Source of the DNA: Saprospiraceae bacterium
GTDB taxonomy: Bacteria > Bacteroidota > Bacteroidia > Chitinophagales > Saprospiraceae
Reading direction: 5' to 3'
Assembly (NCBI GenBank): GCA_016716335.1
Contig: JADJWN010000006.1
Coordinates: 148,908 to 212,907, forward strand
DNA length: 64,000 nucleotides
Under the pieces are notes generated by a model. The model was not told the DNA's origin, ran no database searches, and worked only from the letters and a program-made list of their open reading frames with translations. This document shows, piece by piece, positions 41,649 through 51,997 of the stretch. Positions within the stretch are counted from its first letter, which is position 1. Each line of letters opens with the position of its first letter. A program made the translations under genes and the position numbers.

Positions 41649-42245
41649 TTACTTTAATTTCGCACCCACCAAACTTAAGAATTCTGTCCTGGTTTCTGCC
41701 TTTCGGAATTCTCCCACAAAAGCTGAGGTAGTGGTCACAGAATTCTGCTTTTCTACCCCACGCATCATCATGCACATATGTGCAGCCTCAATGACTACGG
41801 CCACACCAAGAGGTTTTAAGGCCTGATCTATGGCATGAAGTATTTCGTGTGTAAGTCTTTCCTGTACCTGCAGTCTTCGGGCAAAAACGTCCACTACTTT
41901 TGGTATTTTGCTCAATCCTACTACATATCCATTGGGAATGTATGCTATGTGAGCCTTCCCAAAAAATGGCAGGAGATGGTGTTCACAAAGCGAATACAGC
42001 TCAATATCCTTGACAATCACCATCTCACTGTAGTCTTCCTTAAAAAGAGCGGAAGTCAGGACAGCCTGCGCATCCTGCTGGTATCCCTGAGCGAAAAACT
42101 GCATTGCCTTAGCAGCCCTTTCCGGAGTTTTGACCAATCCTTCCCGCGAGGAATCTTCTCCGATCCCCTCGATAATAGTCCGGTAGGCTTCGGCCAGCTT
42201 TGAGGTTATCTCTTCGTTATATTTTTCAGTTTTTCGATATGACAT
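41649..42245 (-). CDS. folE: GTP cyclohydrolase I
   Basis: The 198-residue product has zinc ligands in LYSLCEHHLLPF, and HMCMMMRGV with the later catalytic segment (RRLQVQERLTHEI). It converts GTP to dihydroneopterin triphosphate, the first step to folate and, through QueD, to queuosine. It lies 11 bases after queD, which uses its product, and 15 bases before fabD. Confidence 0.96.
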   Translation of the reverse strand: MSYRKTEKYNEEITSKLAEAYRTIIEGIGEDSSREGLVKTPERAAKAMQFFAQGYQQDAQAVLTSALFKEDYSEMVIVKDIELYSLCEHHLLPFFGKAHIAYIPNGYVVGLSKIPKVVDVFARRLQVQERLTHEILHAIDQALKPLGVAVVIEAAHMCMMMRGVEKQNSVTTTSAFVGEFRKAETRTEFLSLVGAKLK

Positions 42246-42256
42246 GGTCGTCCGGA

Positions 42257-42676
42257 TTATTCTTCACCGTAATATTCTGCATAAATGGTGTCTGTCTCCT
42301 GAAGTTTGACACAATGAAGGCGGCAGCCATGAATGTGGGGCTCAAGTTGTCTCCAAATGAGTACAGCCATATTTTCAGTGGTAGGCATGACATTTTCCGG
42401 AATGAAATCAACATCCAGATTGAGGTTGGAGTGGTCCAGAATATCAGTTACATGTTTTTTGATGATGGCACTCAGCTTTTTGGCATCGTGCACAAAGCCT
42501 ATGACAGGATCCGGAGTGCCCTTGACAGTTACATAAAGCGTATAGTTGTGCCCATGCCAGTTTTTATTGGCGCATTTTCCGAAATAGGCTATGTTTTCTT
42601 CTTCACTCCATTCTTTGATCCAAAGCCGGTGAGCCGCATTGAATTTTTCTACTCTGGTAAGATAAACGGTTCCCAT
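42257..42676 (-). CDS. queD: 6-carboxytetrahydropterin synthase QueD
   Basis: From the ATG at 42676 the product is 139 residues, the usual length. Zinc ligands are the His of FNAAHRLW and the pair in HGHNYTLYV; GFVHDAKKL and LDHSNLN follow. A longer frame starts at 42733, but a -7 box at 42709-42716 lies inside it and excludes that start. It acts after FolE on the queuosine path. Confidence 0.92.
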   Translation of the reverse strand: MGTVYLTRVEKFNAAHRLWIKEWSEEENIAYFGKCANKNWHGHNYTLYVTVKGTPDPVIGFVHDAKKLSAIIKKHVTDILDHSNLNLDVDFIPENVMPTTENMAVLIWRQLEPHIHGCRLHCVKLQETDTIYAEYYGEE

Positions 42677-42708
42677 CAGTGTCCTGTCATGCTTTTTAAA
42701 AACGGGTG

Positions 42709-42716
42709 CAAAGATA
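42709..42716 (-). promoter_or_regulatory. -7 box (TATCTTTG) for the queD-folE-fabD-yqgE operon
   Basis: Exact TAnnTTTG match on the minus strand, 32 bases ahead of the queD start at 42676. Confidence 0.55.
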
Positions 42717-42733
42717 TGAAAAATCATTGACAA

Positions 42734-43048
42734 TTGCGATTTTCCATCCGGAGGGTCTGAAGACTTGGCTAAAAATCAGGCTTTGACAATTTCTATGGTG
42801 TGCATAAATCGCTGTTATAGTTTAAGTTGTGATTATTTCCCTATAAATATGCTTAAAATGAGTCAGCAAGTGCCGGAATGAATCAAAATTAGAAATTTTT
42901 AATGTGGTGCGGGCAGCGTTTATGTTCAAAAAAGAATCTTATATTTGTAAGCCAATAGCATAGTATAATATTTGGTGTGAGTGGTTGTGATATGCTTTTT
43001 TACAATTAGAATTTCAGTATTAACAAAATAACTAAAAACCTTACAGCT
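42734..43048. other. Intergenic region holding the leader of the CBS gene
   Basis: Apart from the -7 box at 42940-42947 I see no gene or strong hairpin. The predicted leader of the CBS gene is about 95 bases. Confidence 0.5.
42940..42947 (+). promoter_or_regulatory. -7 box (TATATTTG) for the CBS gene
   Basis: Exact TAnnTTTG match about 100 bases ahead of the start codon at 43049. Confidence 0.5.
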
Positions 43049-43474
43049 ATGCTCAACGATGAAGTAAGAAAAATCATGACCAAAGATCCCATTGTAGCTA
43101 CTCCTGACCAGACAGTTGGTGACGTAAGCCGGATTATGCTTGAACAGCAGCTACAGCAATTGCCGGTGGTTTCTGATGGAAAACTGCTGGGGATGGTGAC
43201 AGCTTATGACCTGTGGAAATCCATGCTTAATGGCAGCAACAATGATTCCCTGAGGGTAAGAGACGTAATGAATACCAAAGTGGTAAAAATCACTCCTTTA
43301 GACAAGGTAGGTACGGCTGCTGAATTATTTGCCGACCGTAGGTTCAAGACTTTACCTGTAGTCAATCTGAACAATGAACTCAAAGGGGTAGTAACCGCTT
43401 TTGACGTCATCAAGCATGTATTCAAGGGTGAGTATCCAAGTCCGATTTTATATGAGGAAGTGTTCAGGGATTAG
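43049..43474 (+). CDS. Two-CBS-domain protein
   Basis: The 141-residue product holds two CBS motifs (VRKIMTKDPIVATPDQTVGD...LPVVSDGKLLGMVTAYDLW and VRDVMNTKVVKITPLDKVG...LPVVNLNNELKGVVTAFDVI, in outline). It stands alone, between queD and ettA, with its own promoter. It resembles the CBS protein at 35912-36325 in layout but not closely in sequence. Confidence 0.9.
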   Translation: MLNDEVRKIMTKDPIVATPDQTVGDVSRIMLEQQLQQLPVVSDGKLLGMVTAYDLWKSMLNGSNNDSLRVRDVMNTKVVKITPLDKVGTAAELFADRRFKTLPVVNLNNELKGVVTAFDVIKHVFKGEYPSPILYEEVFRD

Positions 43475-43603
43475 ATAAATTTATATCTGTAATTCCTCAA
43501 TTTGCTTTGAACGGGGATAAATGAATGCATGCAAAATGTTTCTGTAAGTTGCATCTCATTGCTGCATAGCGATTTTTTTATTAAAATTACTGTACGAAAC
43601 TGC

Positions 43604-43611
43604 TATTTTTG
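43604..43611 (+). promoter_or_regulatory. -7 box (TATTTTTG) for ettA
   Basis: Exact TAnnTTTG match 19 bases ahead of the ettA start. Confidence 0.55.
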
Positions 43612-43630
43612 TCCGCTTAAAATGTAAAAC

Positions 43631-45302
43631 ATGTCGGACAATAAAGTGATTTTTTCCATGGAGGGTGTGTCCAAAACATTTCCTCCTCAGAAGCAGGTGC
43701 TTAAAAATATCTGGCTTTCGTTTTTTTACGGAGCTAAAATCGGGGTTTTGGGTCTTAATGGCTCGGGCAAATCCACACTTCTCAAGATTATAGCAGGGCT
43801 TGATACCAATTTTGAAGGTAAAGTTACCTTTGACAAGGATTATAAAATCGGATACCTGGCCCAGGAACCCGAGCTTGATGAAAGTAAGACAGTGCGTCAG
43901 ATAGTGGAAGAAGGGGTGCAGCACATAGTAGATGTGGTCAAAGCTTATGAAGAAATCAATAATAAACTGTGTGAGCCGCTGGATGAAGATGAGATGATGA
44001 AAGCCATTGAGATACAGGGCGAGCTTATGGAGAAAATGGATCATTATGATGCCTGGAATCTTGACCACAAACTGGAGACCGCTCTGGATTCTCTCCGATG
44101 TCCTGAACCGGATACTGCCATACGGGTATGTTCAGGAGGTGAGCGTCGCAGAGTGGCATTGTGCAGACTTTTGCTGTGCCAACCGGATATTCTTCTGCTT
44201 GATGAACCTACCAACCATCTTGACGCAGAAAGTGTACACTGGCTCGAGCAATATCTTAAAAATTTTCCGGGCACTGTGATTGCAGTCACTCACGACCGAT
44301 ATTTTCTGGATAATGTAGCCGGATGGATACTCGAATTAGACAGGGGCGAAGGAATACCCTGGGAGGGAAACTACAGCTCATGGCTCGAACAGAAGGCAAA
44401 ACGGCTTGAACAGGAAGAAAAAACAGAATCCAAGCGACGCAAAACCCTTGAGCGGGAACTCGAGTGGGTGCGAATGGCTCCGAAAGCCAGACAAGCCAAG
44501 GGTAAAGCCCGTCTGAATGCTTATGATAAGCTGCAGAACGAAGAAGTAAAAGAAAAGAAGCAAAACTGGAACTCTATATACCACCTGGCCCCAGACTGGG
44601 TGACAAGGTCATTGACATCGAACATCTGACCAAATCTTATGGTAACAGGGTGCTGATTGATGACTTTTCCTGCAATATCCCCAAAAAAACGCTATTGTGG
44701 GAATAATCGGGCCCAATGGGGTAGGAAAGTCCACTTTGTTCCGCATGATTATGGGGGTTGAAAAGCCGGATAGCGGCAGCATTACCATCGGAGATACGGT
44801 ACAGTTGAGCTATGTGGATCAGTCTCATGCTGATCTCAAACCTGATCTTACGATTATGGAGGCTGTTGGAAAGGGGCAGGAAATGATTATGGTAGGAAAA
44901 TCGCAGGTAAATGTCAGAGCTTATCTCAGTAAATTCAATATCACAGGAGCTGATCAGCAGAAAAAAATCGGGGTGCTCTCCGGTGGAGAACGCAACCGGG
45001 TACATCTGGCCATGACACTCAAGGAAGGAGGGAATGTACTTTTACTGGACGAGCCTACCAATGATATTGATGTCAATACACTGAGGGCACTCGAAGAGGC
45101 CATAGAAAATTTTGCAGGTTGCGTCCTGGTTATCTCCCACGACAGGTGGTTTATAGATAGGCTCGCCACCCATATTATGGCCTTTGAAGATGACTCAAAA
45201 GTGGTATTCTTCGAGGGGAATTTCAGTGATTATGAAAAAGCCAAAATCGAACGTCTCGGAAATATACCCCTGAAGCGACCGAGATTTAAAAGTCTGCTTT
45301 AG
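43631..45302 (+). CDS. ettA: ABC-F translation factor EttA (two frame breaks)
   Basis: The joined product is about 556 residues, the normal EttA length. The first ATPase has GLNGSGKSTLL, CSGGERRRVALC and ILLLDEPTNHLD; the second has GPNGVGKSTLF, LSGGERNRVHLA and LLLDEPTNDID. EttA binds the ribosomal E site and gates translation by energy state. The first break is at the AAAA run 44562-44565: an added base gives LELYIPPGPRLGDKVIDIEHLTKSYG. The second is at the seven-A run 44683-44689, after which NAIVGIIGPNG continues. Both lie in homopolymers in a highly conserved gene, so sequencing error is likely. Confidence 0.92.
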
Positions 45303-45354
45303 TGGGTAGAAGCTAATAATCAGAAGCCCAATGGTTTAATTGATTCAGTCAGGT

Positions 45355-46114
45355 TCAGGCGATATGGGCCTGGTATTTCAGCAATGAATCCATATTGCGG
45401 ATCAGGATCTTGCAGGCTTTGGTGCTTCCGTAATGGATAATATTGGCTTTTTTCAGCTCATTCAGTACACGGGCTACTGTCTGTCTGCTGGTATCAGTCA
45501 GGTAGGCAATTTCTCTGTGGGACATGCCCTGGTTTATGAGACATTCATCTATACCTATTTTGAGGCCCTTTTTCAGACCGGTCTTATGAATGAATTCTGC
45601 AATCCGGGTTTTGGCGTTTTTGAATACAAAACTTTGCAACCGCTCCTCGATGTATTGCATTCTTTTTATGACCAGTTCGATAATCTGACTGGCAAACAAG
45701 GGATTTTTTTCCAGAATTTTCCGGAAGGTATCAGCATCTATTTTAAAGAACCGGCATTCTGTCATGCTTTCTGCAAATTCATTCCGTACACGGTGCGGGC
45801 TAAAAAATATTTTCACCGAATAATTCGCCGTCGTAATATATTTCTTTGATCATAAGACGTCCGTCAGAGGCGTAATTTCCGGACTTCACACTTCCTTTTT
45901 CGATGACATATACATAATCCGCTTTACTGCCGGCCTGATAAATGGTTTTATTCTTGGCCACTTTTTCATACAATGCAGCATGGGCAATCATATTGAGCTC
46001 ATTTTCAGACAGAGTGTTGAAAAGAGCCATTTCTTTTAAGATCAGATATTTGGCGGATGTATGCATAACCTTTTTTCTGCTATTACGTTTCGGATAACCA
46101 AAACCCCTACTCAT
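45355..46114 (-). CDS. Crp/Fnr-family transcription regulator (one frame break)
   Basis: The joined product is about 240-250 residues. It has a cyclic-nucleotide-binding-like domain (IYQAGSKADYVYVIEKGSVKSG in outline, IKEIYYDGELFGENIF) and a C-terminal winged helix (MSHREIAYLTDTSRQTVARVLNEL). The break lies at the six-base run 45802-45807: removing one base gives GENIFSPHRVRNEF. I see no Fnr-type N-terminal Cys cluster. The start may be 46114 or 46066. It is divergent from feoA and 50-80 bases away, so control of iron uptake by redox or metabolite state is a reasonable inference. Confidence 0.88.
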
Positions 46115-46197
46115 GTTGTAATTTTTTTGTAAAATAATTTAAGTCATTTATTTAAGAATATTCATTGGCTAACTTTACGCACTCAATTCATTCAATG

Positions 46198-46425
46198 GTA
46201 ACACATTTAAGTGCCCTGAAAACAGGGGTAACTGCCAGAATAATCAGCATTCAGTCTGATGAAATTGCCACGAGGCTCATAGCGATGGGTCTGGCACAAG
46301 GCAGTGAAGTGTCGGTCCAACGCAAAGCATTATTCGGAAATACTTTGTACATCAAAAGTGGAAATCTTAGAATGGGTCTGAGAAAAGAGGAAGCGGACGT
46401 TATAACAGTGAGCTATGAAGAGTAA
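46198..46425 (+). CDS. feoA: Ferrous iron transport protein FeoA
   Basis: From the ATG at 46198 the product is 75 residues with the SH3-like FeoA pattern (LKTGVTARIISIQ, LIAMGLAQGSEVSVQRKA). A longer frame starts at 46165, but a near-match -7 box (TAACTTTA at 46173-46180) argues for the shorter start. FeoA assists the FeoB pore. The gene overlaps feoB by 11 bases. Confidence 0.9.
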   Translation, partial: VTHLSALKTGVTARIISIQSDEIATRLIAMGLAQGSEVSVQRKALFGNTLYIKSGNLRMGLRKEEADVITVSYEE

Positions 46426-48542
46426 AGGAGGCAGGGTAGCGCTTGTAGGCAACCCCAATTCAGGTAAGTCCAGTGTTTTTAATCTTCTGACCGGATTGCG
46501 TCAGAAAGTGTCCAATTATCCGGGGTTACGGTAGATAAGAAGGAAGCAAAAATCAGAATTGGTGACAATCTTCAGATCACCCTTGCAGACCTTCCCGGTT
46601 GTTACAGTCTGTACCCCAATTCTTCAGACGAGCGCATAGTGGCCGATGTCCTGTGCAATGCTGATTCACCGGATTATCCTGACCTTGTGCTTTATGTGGC
46701 AGACAGTACACAGTTGGAGAGACATCTGCTGTTGTCTTCACAGATAGCAGACCTCGGTTTTCCGATGATTTTTGTCCTGAATATGATAGACCTTACAGGT
46801 GATGACAGTATCATTATCGATATACCCGCATTGCAACGATATCTGTCAGTCCCTGTGATTCCTTTTTCAGGTAGGACAAAACATAATGTGTCGGAACTGA
46901 AACAATGCATTGCCGAATTTTTTCAAAGCGGAAATCATGAAAAGTGGAAGACAAACCGGAGTTTTTACACCTTAAGCGGAGATACCAGAGCTTTAGCTGA
47001 TGAAATTCAACAGGAACTTCAGATTACCAATCCTTATCTGGCCAAAATTCTGGCACACCATCATAGCTGGATCAAAGGACAGAATAATCAGACCCGTGAG
47101 AAAATAAAACAAATGAGTGCAAAATATCATTTCAGCAATCTGCCCATGCAGGTGCAGGAGACGATGAGCAGGTTTCAGAATATTACCGATGCACTCAGAG
47201 ATATAATAAAACACCCTGCGAAGGATAACCCAAGCCTCACAGACAAGATAGACCGATGGATCACCCACCGGTGGATTGGGCCGGTATTATATTTCTTCAT
47301 TATGTTTTGGGTGTTTCAGGCAATTTTTTCATGGTCCACCTACCCAATGGATCTTATTGAAAACTTTTTTGCTCAAAGCGGTACTCATTTTTCCTCCCAT
47401 TTGCCGGAGGGCTGGTTTTCTGATCTGCTTATTAATGGAGTCTGGGCCGGACTTGGTGGCGTGGTGGTGTTTGTCCCGCAGATTGCTATCCTGTTTTTAC
47501 TCATCAGCATACTGGAGGAGTCCGGATATATGAGCAGGGCGGTTTTTCTGTTTGATGGTCTGATGCAGCGTTTTGGTATGAACGGAAGGAGTGTGGTGGC
47601 ATTGATATCAAGCGGGGCATGTGCCATACCTGCCATCATGAGCACACGTACCATCAGCAATTTTAAAGAGCGTCTCATTACCATTCTGGTAAGTCCTTTT
47701 ATAAGTTGTTCCGCCAGGATTCCGGTATATGCGATACTCACTGCTTTCGTGGTGCCTGCAGACAGAGTGCTGGGTATATTCAGTTTGAGGGATTGGTTTT
47801 TACATCCTTGTATGTGCTGGGAATTATAGCAGCATTGGGAGTTGCATTCATATTGAAAAAAGTGTTGCACCAGGACGGAGGCTCTTCATTGGTGATGGAA
47901 TTGCCAGTGTATAAAGCGCCGGTATGGCAGAATGTGTGGATTAATGTCAGGAGCAAAGTGATGGCATTTATTACTGAGGCAGGTAAAATTATAGTTTTGA
48001 TATCTGTCATACTTTGGTTTTTGGCTTCATTCGGGCCGGGAGACAGTATGCAAAAAGCAGAATCCAAAGCTGTGGCAGAAAGTGCACTCAATAATGAAGA
48101 TGAGATGGCCAGAGAAAATCTGATTGCTGCCTACAAAATAGAAGCATCTTATGCAGGATTAATGGGAAAGTGGATAGAGCCGGTCATAAGTCCGCTGGGA
48201 TTTGACTGGAAAATAGGCATTGCCATTATCACATCTTTTGCTGCCAGGGAAGTATTTGTAGGTACCATGGCCACCATATACAGTATAGGAAGTGCAGAGG
48301 ATGAAATCACCCTCCGTCAGCGCATGGCCAGGGAATTGAAGCAGGATGGCCTGACTCCAAGGTTCGATGCAGCTACCTCTATGGCACTTTTGGTATTCTA
48401 CGTCTTTGCCTTGCAGTGTATGAGTACCCTTGCAGTGGTAAGAAAAGAAACAGGTACCTGGAAGTGGCCTTTGATTCAGTTTCTGATCATGGGAGTAATG
48501 GCATATCTGGGCGCATTTTTCACTTATCAGATCATGAGCTGA
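46415..48542 (+). CDS. feoB: Ferrous iron transporter FeoB (two frame breaks)
   Basis: The joined product is about 708 residues. The N-terminal G domain has GNPNSGKSSVF (G1), DLPGCYSL (G3) and LNMIDL (G4), followed by a guanine-dissociation-inhibitor-like helical region and the membrane domain with Gate motifs (ISSGACAIPAIMSTRTI, SPFISCSARIPVY). The first break is at the GGGG run 46522-46525: an added G gives YPGVTVDKKEAKI. The second is at GGG 47789-47791: an added G gives SLRGLVFTSLYVLGII. It imports Fe2+ across the inner membrane. The start overlaps feoA. Confidence 0.93.
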
Positions 48543-48781
48543 AATCTACTCACGGCCGGGATTCTCAAGTAGGTGATTTTCTTTGATAAATGCAAGCTGC
48601 ATTTTTACACCATATTTATATATATTATGCAGGATGAAGGTCAATGTTTTTGGACCTATATATCTTTTTCCACAAGTGAATTAGATACTTATCCGGCAGA
48701 CAGATTTGTATGAAAGATACACTAATGCATTAAATCATAACATTTTAGGTATTTGTGATTTTATTATCTGAAATGTTTGTC

Positions 48782-48789
48782 TATATTTG
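48782..48789 (+). promoter_or_regulatory. -7 box (TATATTTG) for the OmpA-like gene
   Basis: Exact TAnnTTTG match. It lies downstream of two upstream in-frame starts, so it supports the ATG at 48815. Confidence 0.55.
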
Positions 48790-48814
48790 CCGCTTCATAT
48801 TAAACACATATTTT

Positions 48815-49435
48815 ATGTATTTCAATCACTTTTTTTATAGCTTCAAAAGCACCGTTATTTTGGCAGGATTAGCCCTTATGTCAATGATTGCCTGCAAAAA
48901 TCAGACCTCTGTAACATCAGTTGATCAGAATTCAGGTTACCATACCGATGCTTCTGTGGACGGTAATGTGGCAAAGTCTCTATTTGCGAATGCAGATCCC
49001 TCAAACCTCACTTTGCTGAATTCGGCTGCATTGGAGAATGGCAACATAGCCTATCAGATCATTGAATATCAAAAGGCCGGATTTCCTGACAATCAAAAGC
49101 TGCAATTCAGAAATGCGGTCTTTCCGACGGGCAGTGCCGATATTTCGGAAGCGTTAAAAAAGGAAGTGGAAGAGTTGTCTATCGTACTTAAAGCCTATCC
49201 TGATGTTCGTATAAAATTAGAGAGTCATACCGACAATACCGGTGATGAAGCACTTAACCAGATGCTGTCTGACCTGAGGGTCAGCAGTATCAAAGAACTG
49301 CTTACCAAGCAGTATGGAGTGGCAGAAGACAGAATCGAAGTCGTGGGCCATGGTCAGTCCAAACCTCTGACAGATAATGACTCTGAAGAAAGCAGGGCAA
49401 AGAACAGCAGGATACTATTATATTTTACGAAATAG
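48815..49435 (+). CDS. OmpA-family peptidoglycan-binding lipoprotein
   Basis: From 48815 the product is 206 residues with a lipoprotein signal (LALMSMIAC) and a C-terminal OmpA domain (LKAYPDVRIKLESHTDNTGD, LSDLRVSSIKELL, RIEVVGHGQSKPL). This fold binds peptidoglycan and links the outer membrane to the wall. An earlier in-frame start at 48755 would lie upstream of the predicted transcription start. Confidence 0.9.
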   Translation: MYFNHFFYSFKSTVILAGLALMSMIACKNQTSVTSVDQNSGYHTDASVDGNVAKSLFANADPSNLTLLNSAALENGNIAYQIIEYQKAGFPDNQKLQFRNAVFPTGSADISEALKKEVEELSIVLKAYPDVRIKLESHTDNTGDEALNQMLSDLRVSSIKELLTKQYGVAEDRIEVVGHGQSKPLTDNDSEESRAKNSRILLYFTK

Positions 49436-49554
49436 CAGCAAGTCCACGAAATATCTTAATGGGGATTGTCGGGCATCATCAAGGATTTTAGTCAAGCTCT
49501 TTGAAAATCCCATCGAATATAAAGCTATTCTGAGAGCATAAGTCGAAGAAGCAG

Positions 49555-50850
49555 TTAAATATTTTCGGTACTTAATGCTTTGGCATTTGCACTTTTGCTT
49601 ACTACTTCAAGTGCCTGTCTGATATCAGCGATGATATCGTCAGGATGTTCAACTCCCACCGAGAGGCGTACCATACAGTCCCTGATACCTATTTCTGCTC
49701 TGTGGGAGGGTTCAATGCCGGCATGTGTCATGGAAGCCGGGTGTTCTGCCAGGCTTTCGGTGCTGCCCAGACTCACTGCCAGTTTGATAAGCTTCAGGGC
49801 ATTCAGAAACAGAAATGCTTCCTTTTCCCCTCCTTTGATATCAAAAGAAAGCATGGCTCCGGGGGCAAGAAGTTGTTTTTGGTATATGCTGTAGGCTCTG
49901 GATTCGGGGTCAAGCAAACCGGCATAATATACTTTTTCGACGCCGGGATGATCTGCAAGATAAGCTGCCACTATCTGAGCATTGGAGCACTGTTTTTCCA
50001 TCCGGATTTTCAGGGTCTCCAGACTACGCATAAGGAGCCATCCTGTCCACGGTCCTGCCATATTGCCCAGAAATGTCCTTAGTGTCTTTACCCTTTTGAT
50101 GACTTCCTTGGAGCCCAATACTGCTCCGGCTATCACATCACTGTGACCACCGATATATTTGGTGGCGGAGTACATGACAATATCTGCACCATGCTTGAGC
50201 GGATGCTGCCATACAGGCCCCATGTAGGTATTGTCCACACCTACCCACACTTTTTTGTCTGCGGTGGAAAATGCCTCTGCAACCTTTGCGCACATTTCGA
50301 TATCTATAAGATCATTGGTAGGATTTGCGGGAGTTTCGATATAAATCATGGCAAGGTTTGCTGATTTTCCGGATTCTATGATCATACTTTTCAGCATTTC
50401 CTCTGAGGTGTCAGGCATAAAGCCCAGTGTATGAATTCCGATTTTAGGGAGAAAATGATTGATAAAATGGTCTGTACCGCCATATACCGGCATACTGTAA
50501 ACCAATAAATCTCCGGGTTTGAGAAATTCCAGCAATACAGTAGAAATGGCCGACATACCACTCTCGAATACGGCACAGTCTTCTGCTCCATCCCACAGGC
50601 AAAGCCGGTTTTCCAGAATCTCCAGATCCGGGTTATTGAGCCTGCTGTAAATCAGGCCGATCTCTTCATTCTTTTTTTGCTCCCGGATACCGTAGGCTAC
50701 CTCAAAGAAAGCTTTACCTTCCTCTGCACTTCTGAATACAAAGGTGGAAGTCTGAAAAATCGGACATTTGATGGCACCCTCAGAAAGTTCAGGTTTGTAT
50801 CCATGAGACATCATGAGGCTTTCAGGGTGTTTGAACATAGGATGGGACAT
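49555..50850 (-). CDS. PLP-dependent transsulfuration enzyme (cystathionine gamma-synthase / methionine gamma-lyase family)
   Basis: The 431-residue product has the fold-type I pattern: YSRLNNPDLEILENRL, the PLP-binding Asp in VGVDNTYMGPV, the Schiff-base Lys in VMYSATKYIGGHSDVIAGA, and the C-terminal SLGSTESLAEHPASMTH and RLSVGVEHPDDIIADI. The family includes cystathionine gamma-synthase, cystathionine gamma-lyase and methionine gamma-lyase, and sequence alone does not separate them. A divergent Lrp-type regulator 150 bases away suggests amino-acid-controlled catabolism or biosynthesis. Confidence 0.9.
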   Translation of the reverse strand: MSHPMFKHPESLMMSHGYKPELSEGAIKCPIFQTSTFVFRSAEEGKAFFEVAYGIREQKKNEEIGLIYSRLNNPDLEILENRLCLWDGAEDCAVFESGMSAISTVLLEFLKPGDLLVYSMPVYGGTDHFINHFLPKIGIHTLGFMPDTSEEMLKSMIIESGKSANLAMIYIETPANPTNDLIDIEMCAKVAEAFSTADKKVWVGVDNTYMGPVWQHPLKHGADIVMYSATKYIGGHSDVIAGAVLGSKEVIKRVKTLRTFLGNMAGPWTGWLLMRSLETLKIRMEKQCSNAQIVAAYLADHPGVEKVYYAGLLDPESRAYSIYQKQLLAPGAMLSFDIKGGEKEAFLFLNALKLIKLAVSLGSTESLAEHPASMTHAGIEPSHRAEIGIRDCMVRLSVGVEHPDDIIADIRQALEVVSKSANAKALSTENI

Positions 50851-50869
50851 GGCTATACTTTTTATAGCT

Positions 50870-50877
50870 CAAAATTA
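50870..50877 (-). promoter_or_regulatory. -7 box (TAATTTTG) for the transsulfuration gene
   Basis: Exact TAnnTTTG match on the minus strand, 19 bases from the start codon. Confidence 0.5.
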
Positions 50878-50959
50878 AGTCAAAGTAAAATTATTCTGTA
50901 CATTAGCTATTAAAAAGGATAAATATTCTTATTTATTACGATTTTATAGTAAATTTTTT

Positions 50960-50967
50960 TAATTTTG
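50960..50967 (+). promoter_or_regulatory. -7 box (TAATTTTG) for the Lrp gene
   Basis: Exact TAnnTTTG match 38 bases ahead of the ATG at 51006. The two divergent -7 boxes are about 80 bases apart, so one regulator bound between them could control both genes. Confidence 0.5.
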
Positions 50968-51005
50968 GTCTTAAAAATTTGTGGATAGATAAAAATTTTC
51001 TGCAT

Positions 51006-51467
51006 ATGCTGGACAGTACTGACAAGATGATATTATCTCATCTATATAGAAATGCCAAATTGACCATCAAAGAGCTGGCTGATCTGCTCAATCTGAGTTC
51101 CACTCCTGTTTTTGAAAGAATAAAAAAACTGGAAAACAGCGGGTATATCAAAGGTTATCACGCCTCACTGGATTACAAGATGTTGGGCTATGATCTGGTG
51201 GCTTATTGTACCATTTCTCTGAGTACCCATCAGAGGACACTGATTGAGAAATTCGAATCAGAAATTACACAGTTCAGCGAGGTAAGGGAATGCTACCATA
51301 TGACAGGACTGTTTGATTACCTGATCAAAGTGATTGTGCCGGATATGGAAAGCTACCAACACTTCCTCACCAAAAAACTTGCTTCTCTGGAAAATATTGC
51401 CAGAGTGCAGTCCTCCTTTGTCATGACAGATGTAAAACCAGACAAATACGATTTAAGTATCAGATAA
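51006..51467 (+). CDS. Lrp/AsnC-family transcription regulator
   Basis: From the ATG at 51006 the product is 153 residues with an N-terminal helix-turn-helix (LTIKELADLLNLSSTPVFERIKKL) and a C-terminal RAM ligand-binding domain (VRECYHMTGLFDYLIKVIV). A TTG at 50979 would add nine residues. Lrp-family proteins respond to amino acids; the divergent transsulfuration gene is the likely target. Confidence 0.93.
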   Translation: MLDSTDKMILSHLYRNAKLTIKELADLLNLSSTPVFERIKKLENSGYIKGYHASLDYKMLGYDLVAYCTISLSTHQRTLIEKFESEITQFSEVRECYHMTGLFDYLIKVIVPDMESYQHFLTKKLASLENIARVQSSFVMTDVKPDKYDLSIR

Positions 51468-51648
51468 TCAATGGCATATAGTGTCTTTGCTATTTCAGGT
51501 CATGAGGATATATAAACAAAAAATATATTATAAAAATAAAAATGTGAAAAAAATACATATTAAATTTTTTTATAATATGTAATCGTGTTATGTTTGTCCT
51601 GTCAAAGGACAGATTCATTTGAGTTTTTTATTTTGAGATCCTAGTTAC

Positions 51649-51801
51649 AGGAGAATTACACGTTAATACAAGCCGAGCATATAATCCCGAAGAGGTCATC
51701 CCAACAACCGAAATCAAGATGACTAGGATTGATTAAGGTCTCGTACTCAGGTTATAAAATAATATCTTTGAAGTGAGTGAAATGTGTAATTCTCCTTTTT
51801 T
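51649..51801 (+). ncRNA. Candidate structured small RNA (6S-like architecture)
   Basis: A long closing stem (51649-51664 with 51781-51796: 13 perfect base pairs, then one G-U and two A-T pairs) encloses about 115 bases and runs directly into a T tract, as an intrinsic terminator would. Inside, GTCATC (51695-51700) pairs with GATGAC (51719-51724) and AATCC with GGATT around it, forming a nested arm. CGAG and CTCG bracket that arm. The region does not code and lies between lrp and tex. The shape, a closing stem, large central open region and terminal arm, recalls 6S RNA, but I cannot confirm the family from sequence alone. Confidence 0.5.
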
Positions 51802-51997
51802 ATTCCTACTCACAATGATTTCTCTGCTTGTCACGCTGAAGGAATTATCCTCTTTCCGGAATTACCTATAATATCTTATCTTGAAAGTCCGCTTTTTACC
51901 CATGATATTTTAAGGGTTTATTACTTTTGCCTTTTTTCTGAACTGGTTTTGATTATGAATACGCTGCACTTGCGGCTACTCTTTGAAGGCCTGACCG

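Noticed and set aside
46639..47829. Separate short FeoB-like genes
   Set aside because: The G domain and membrane domain continue across single-base breaks, so one feoB gene is the better reading.
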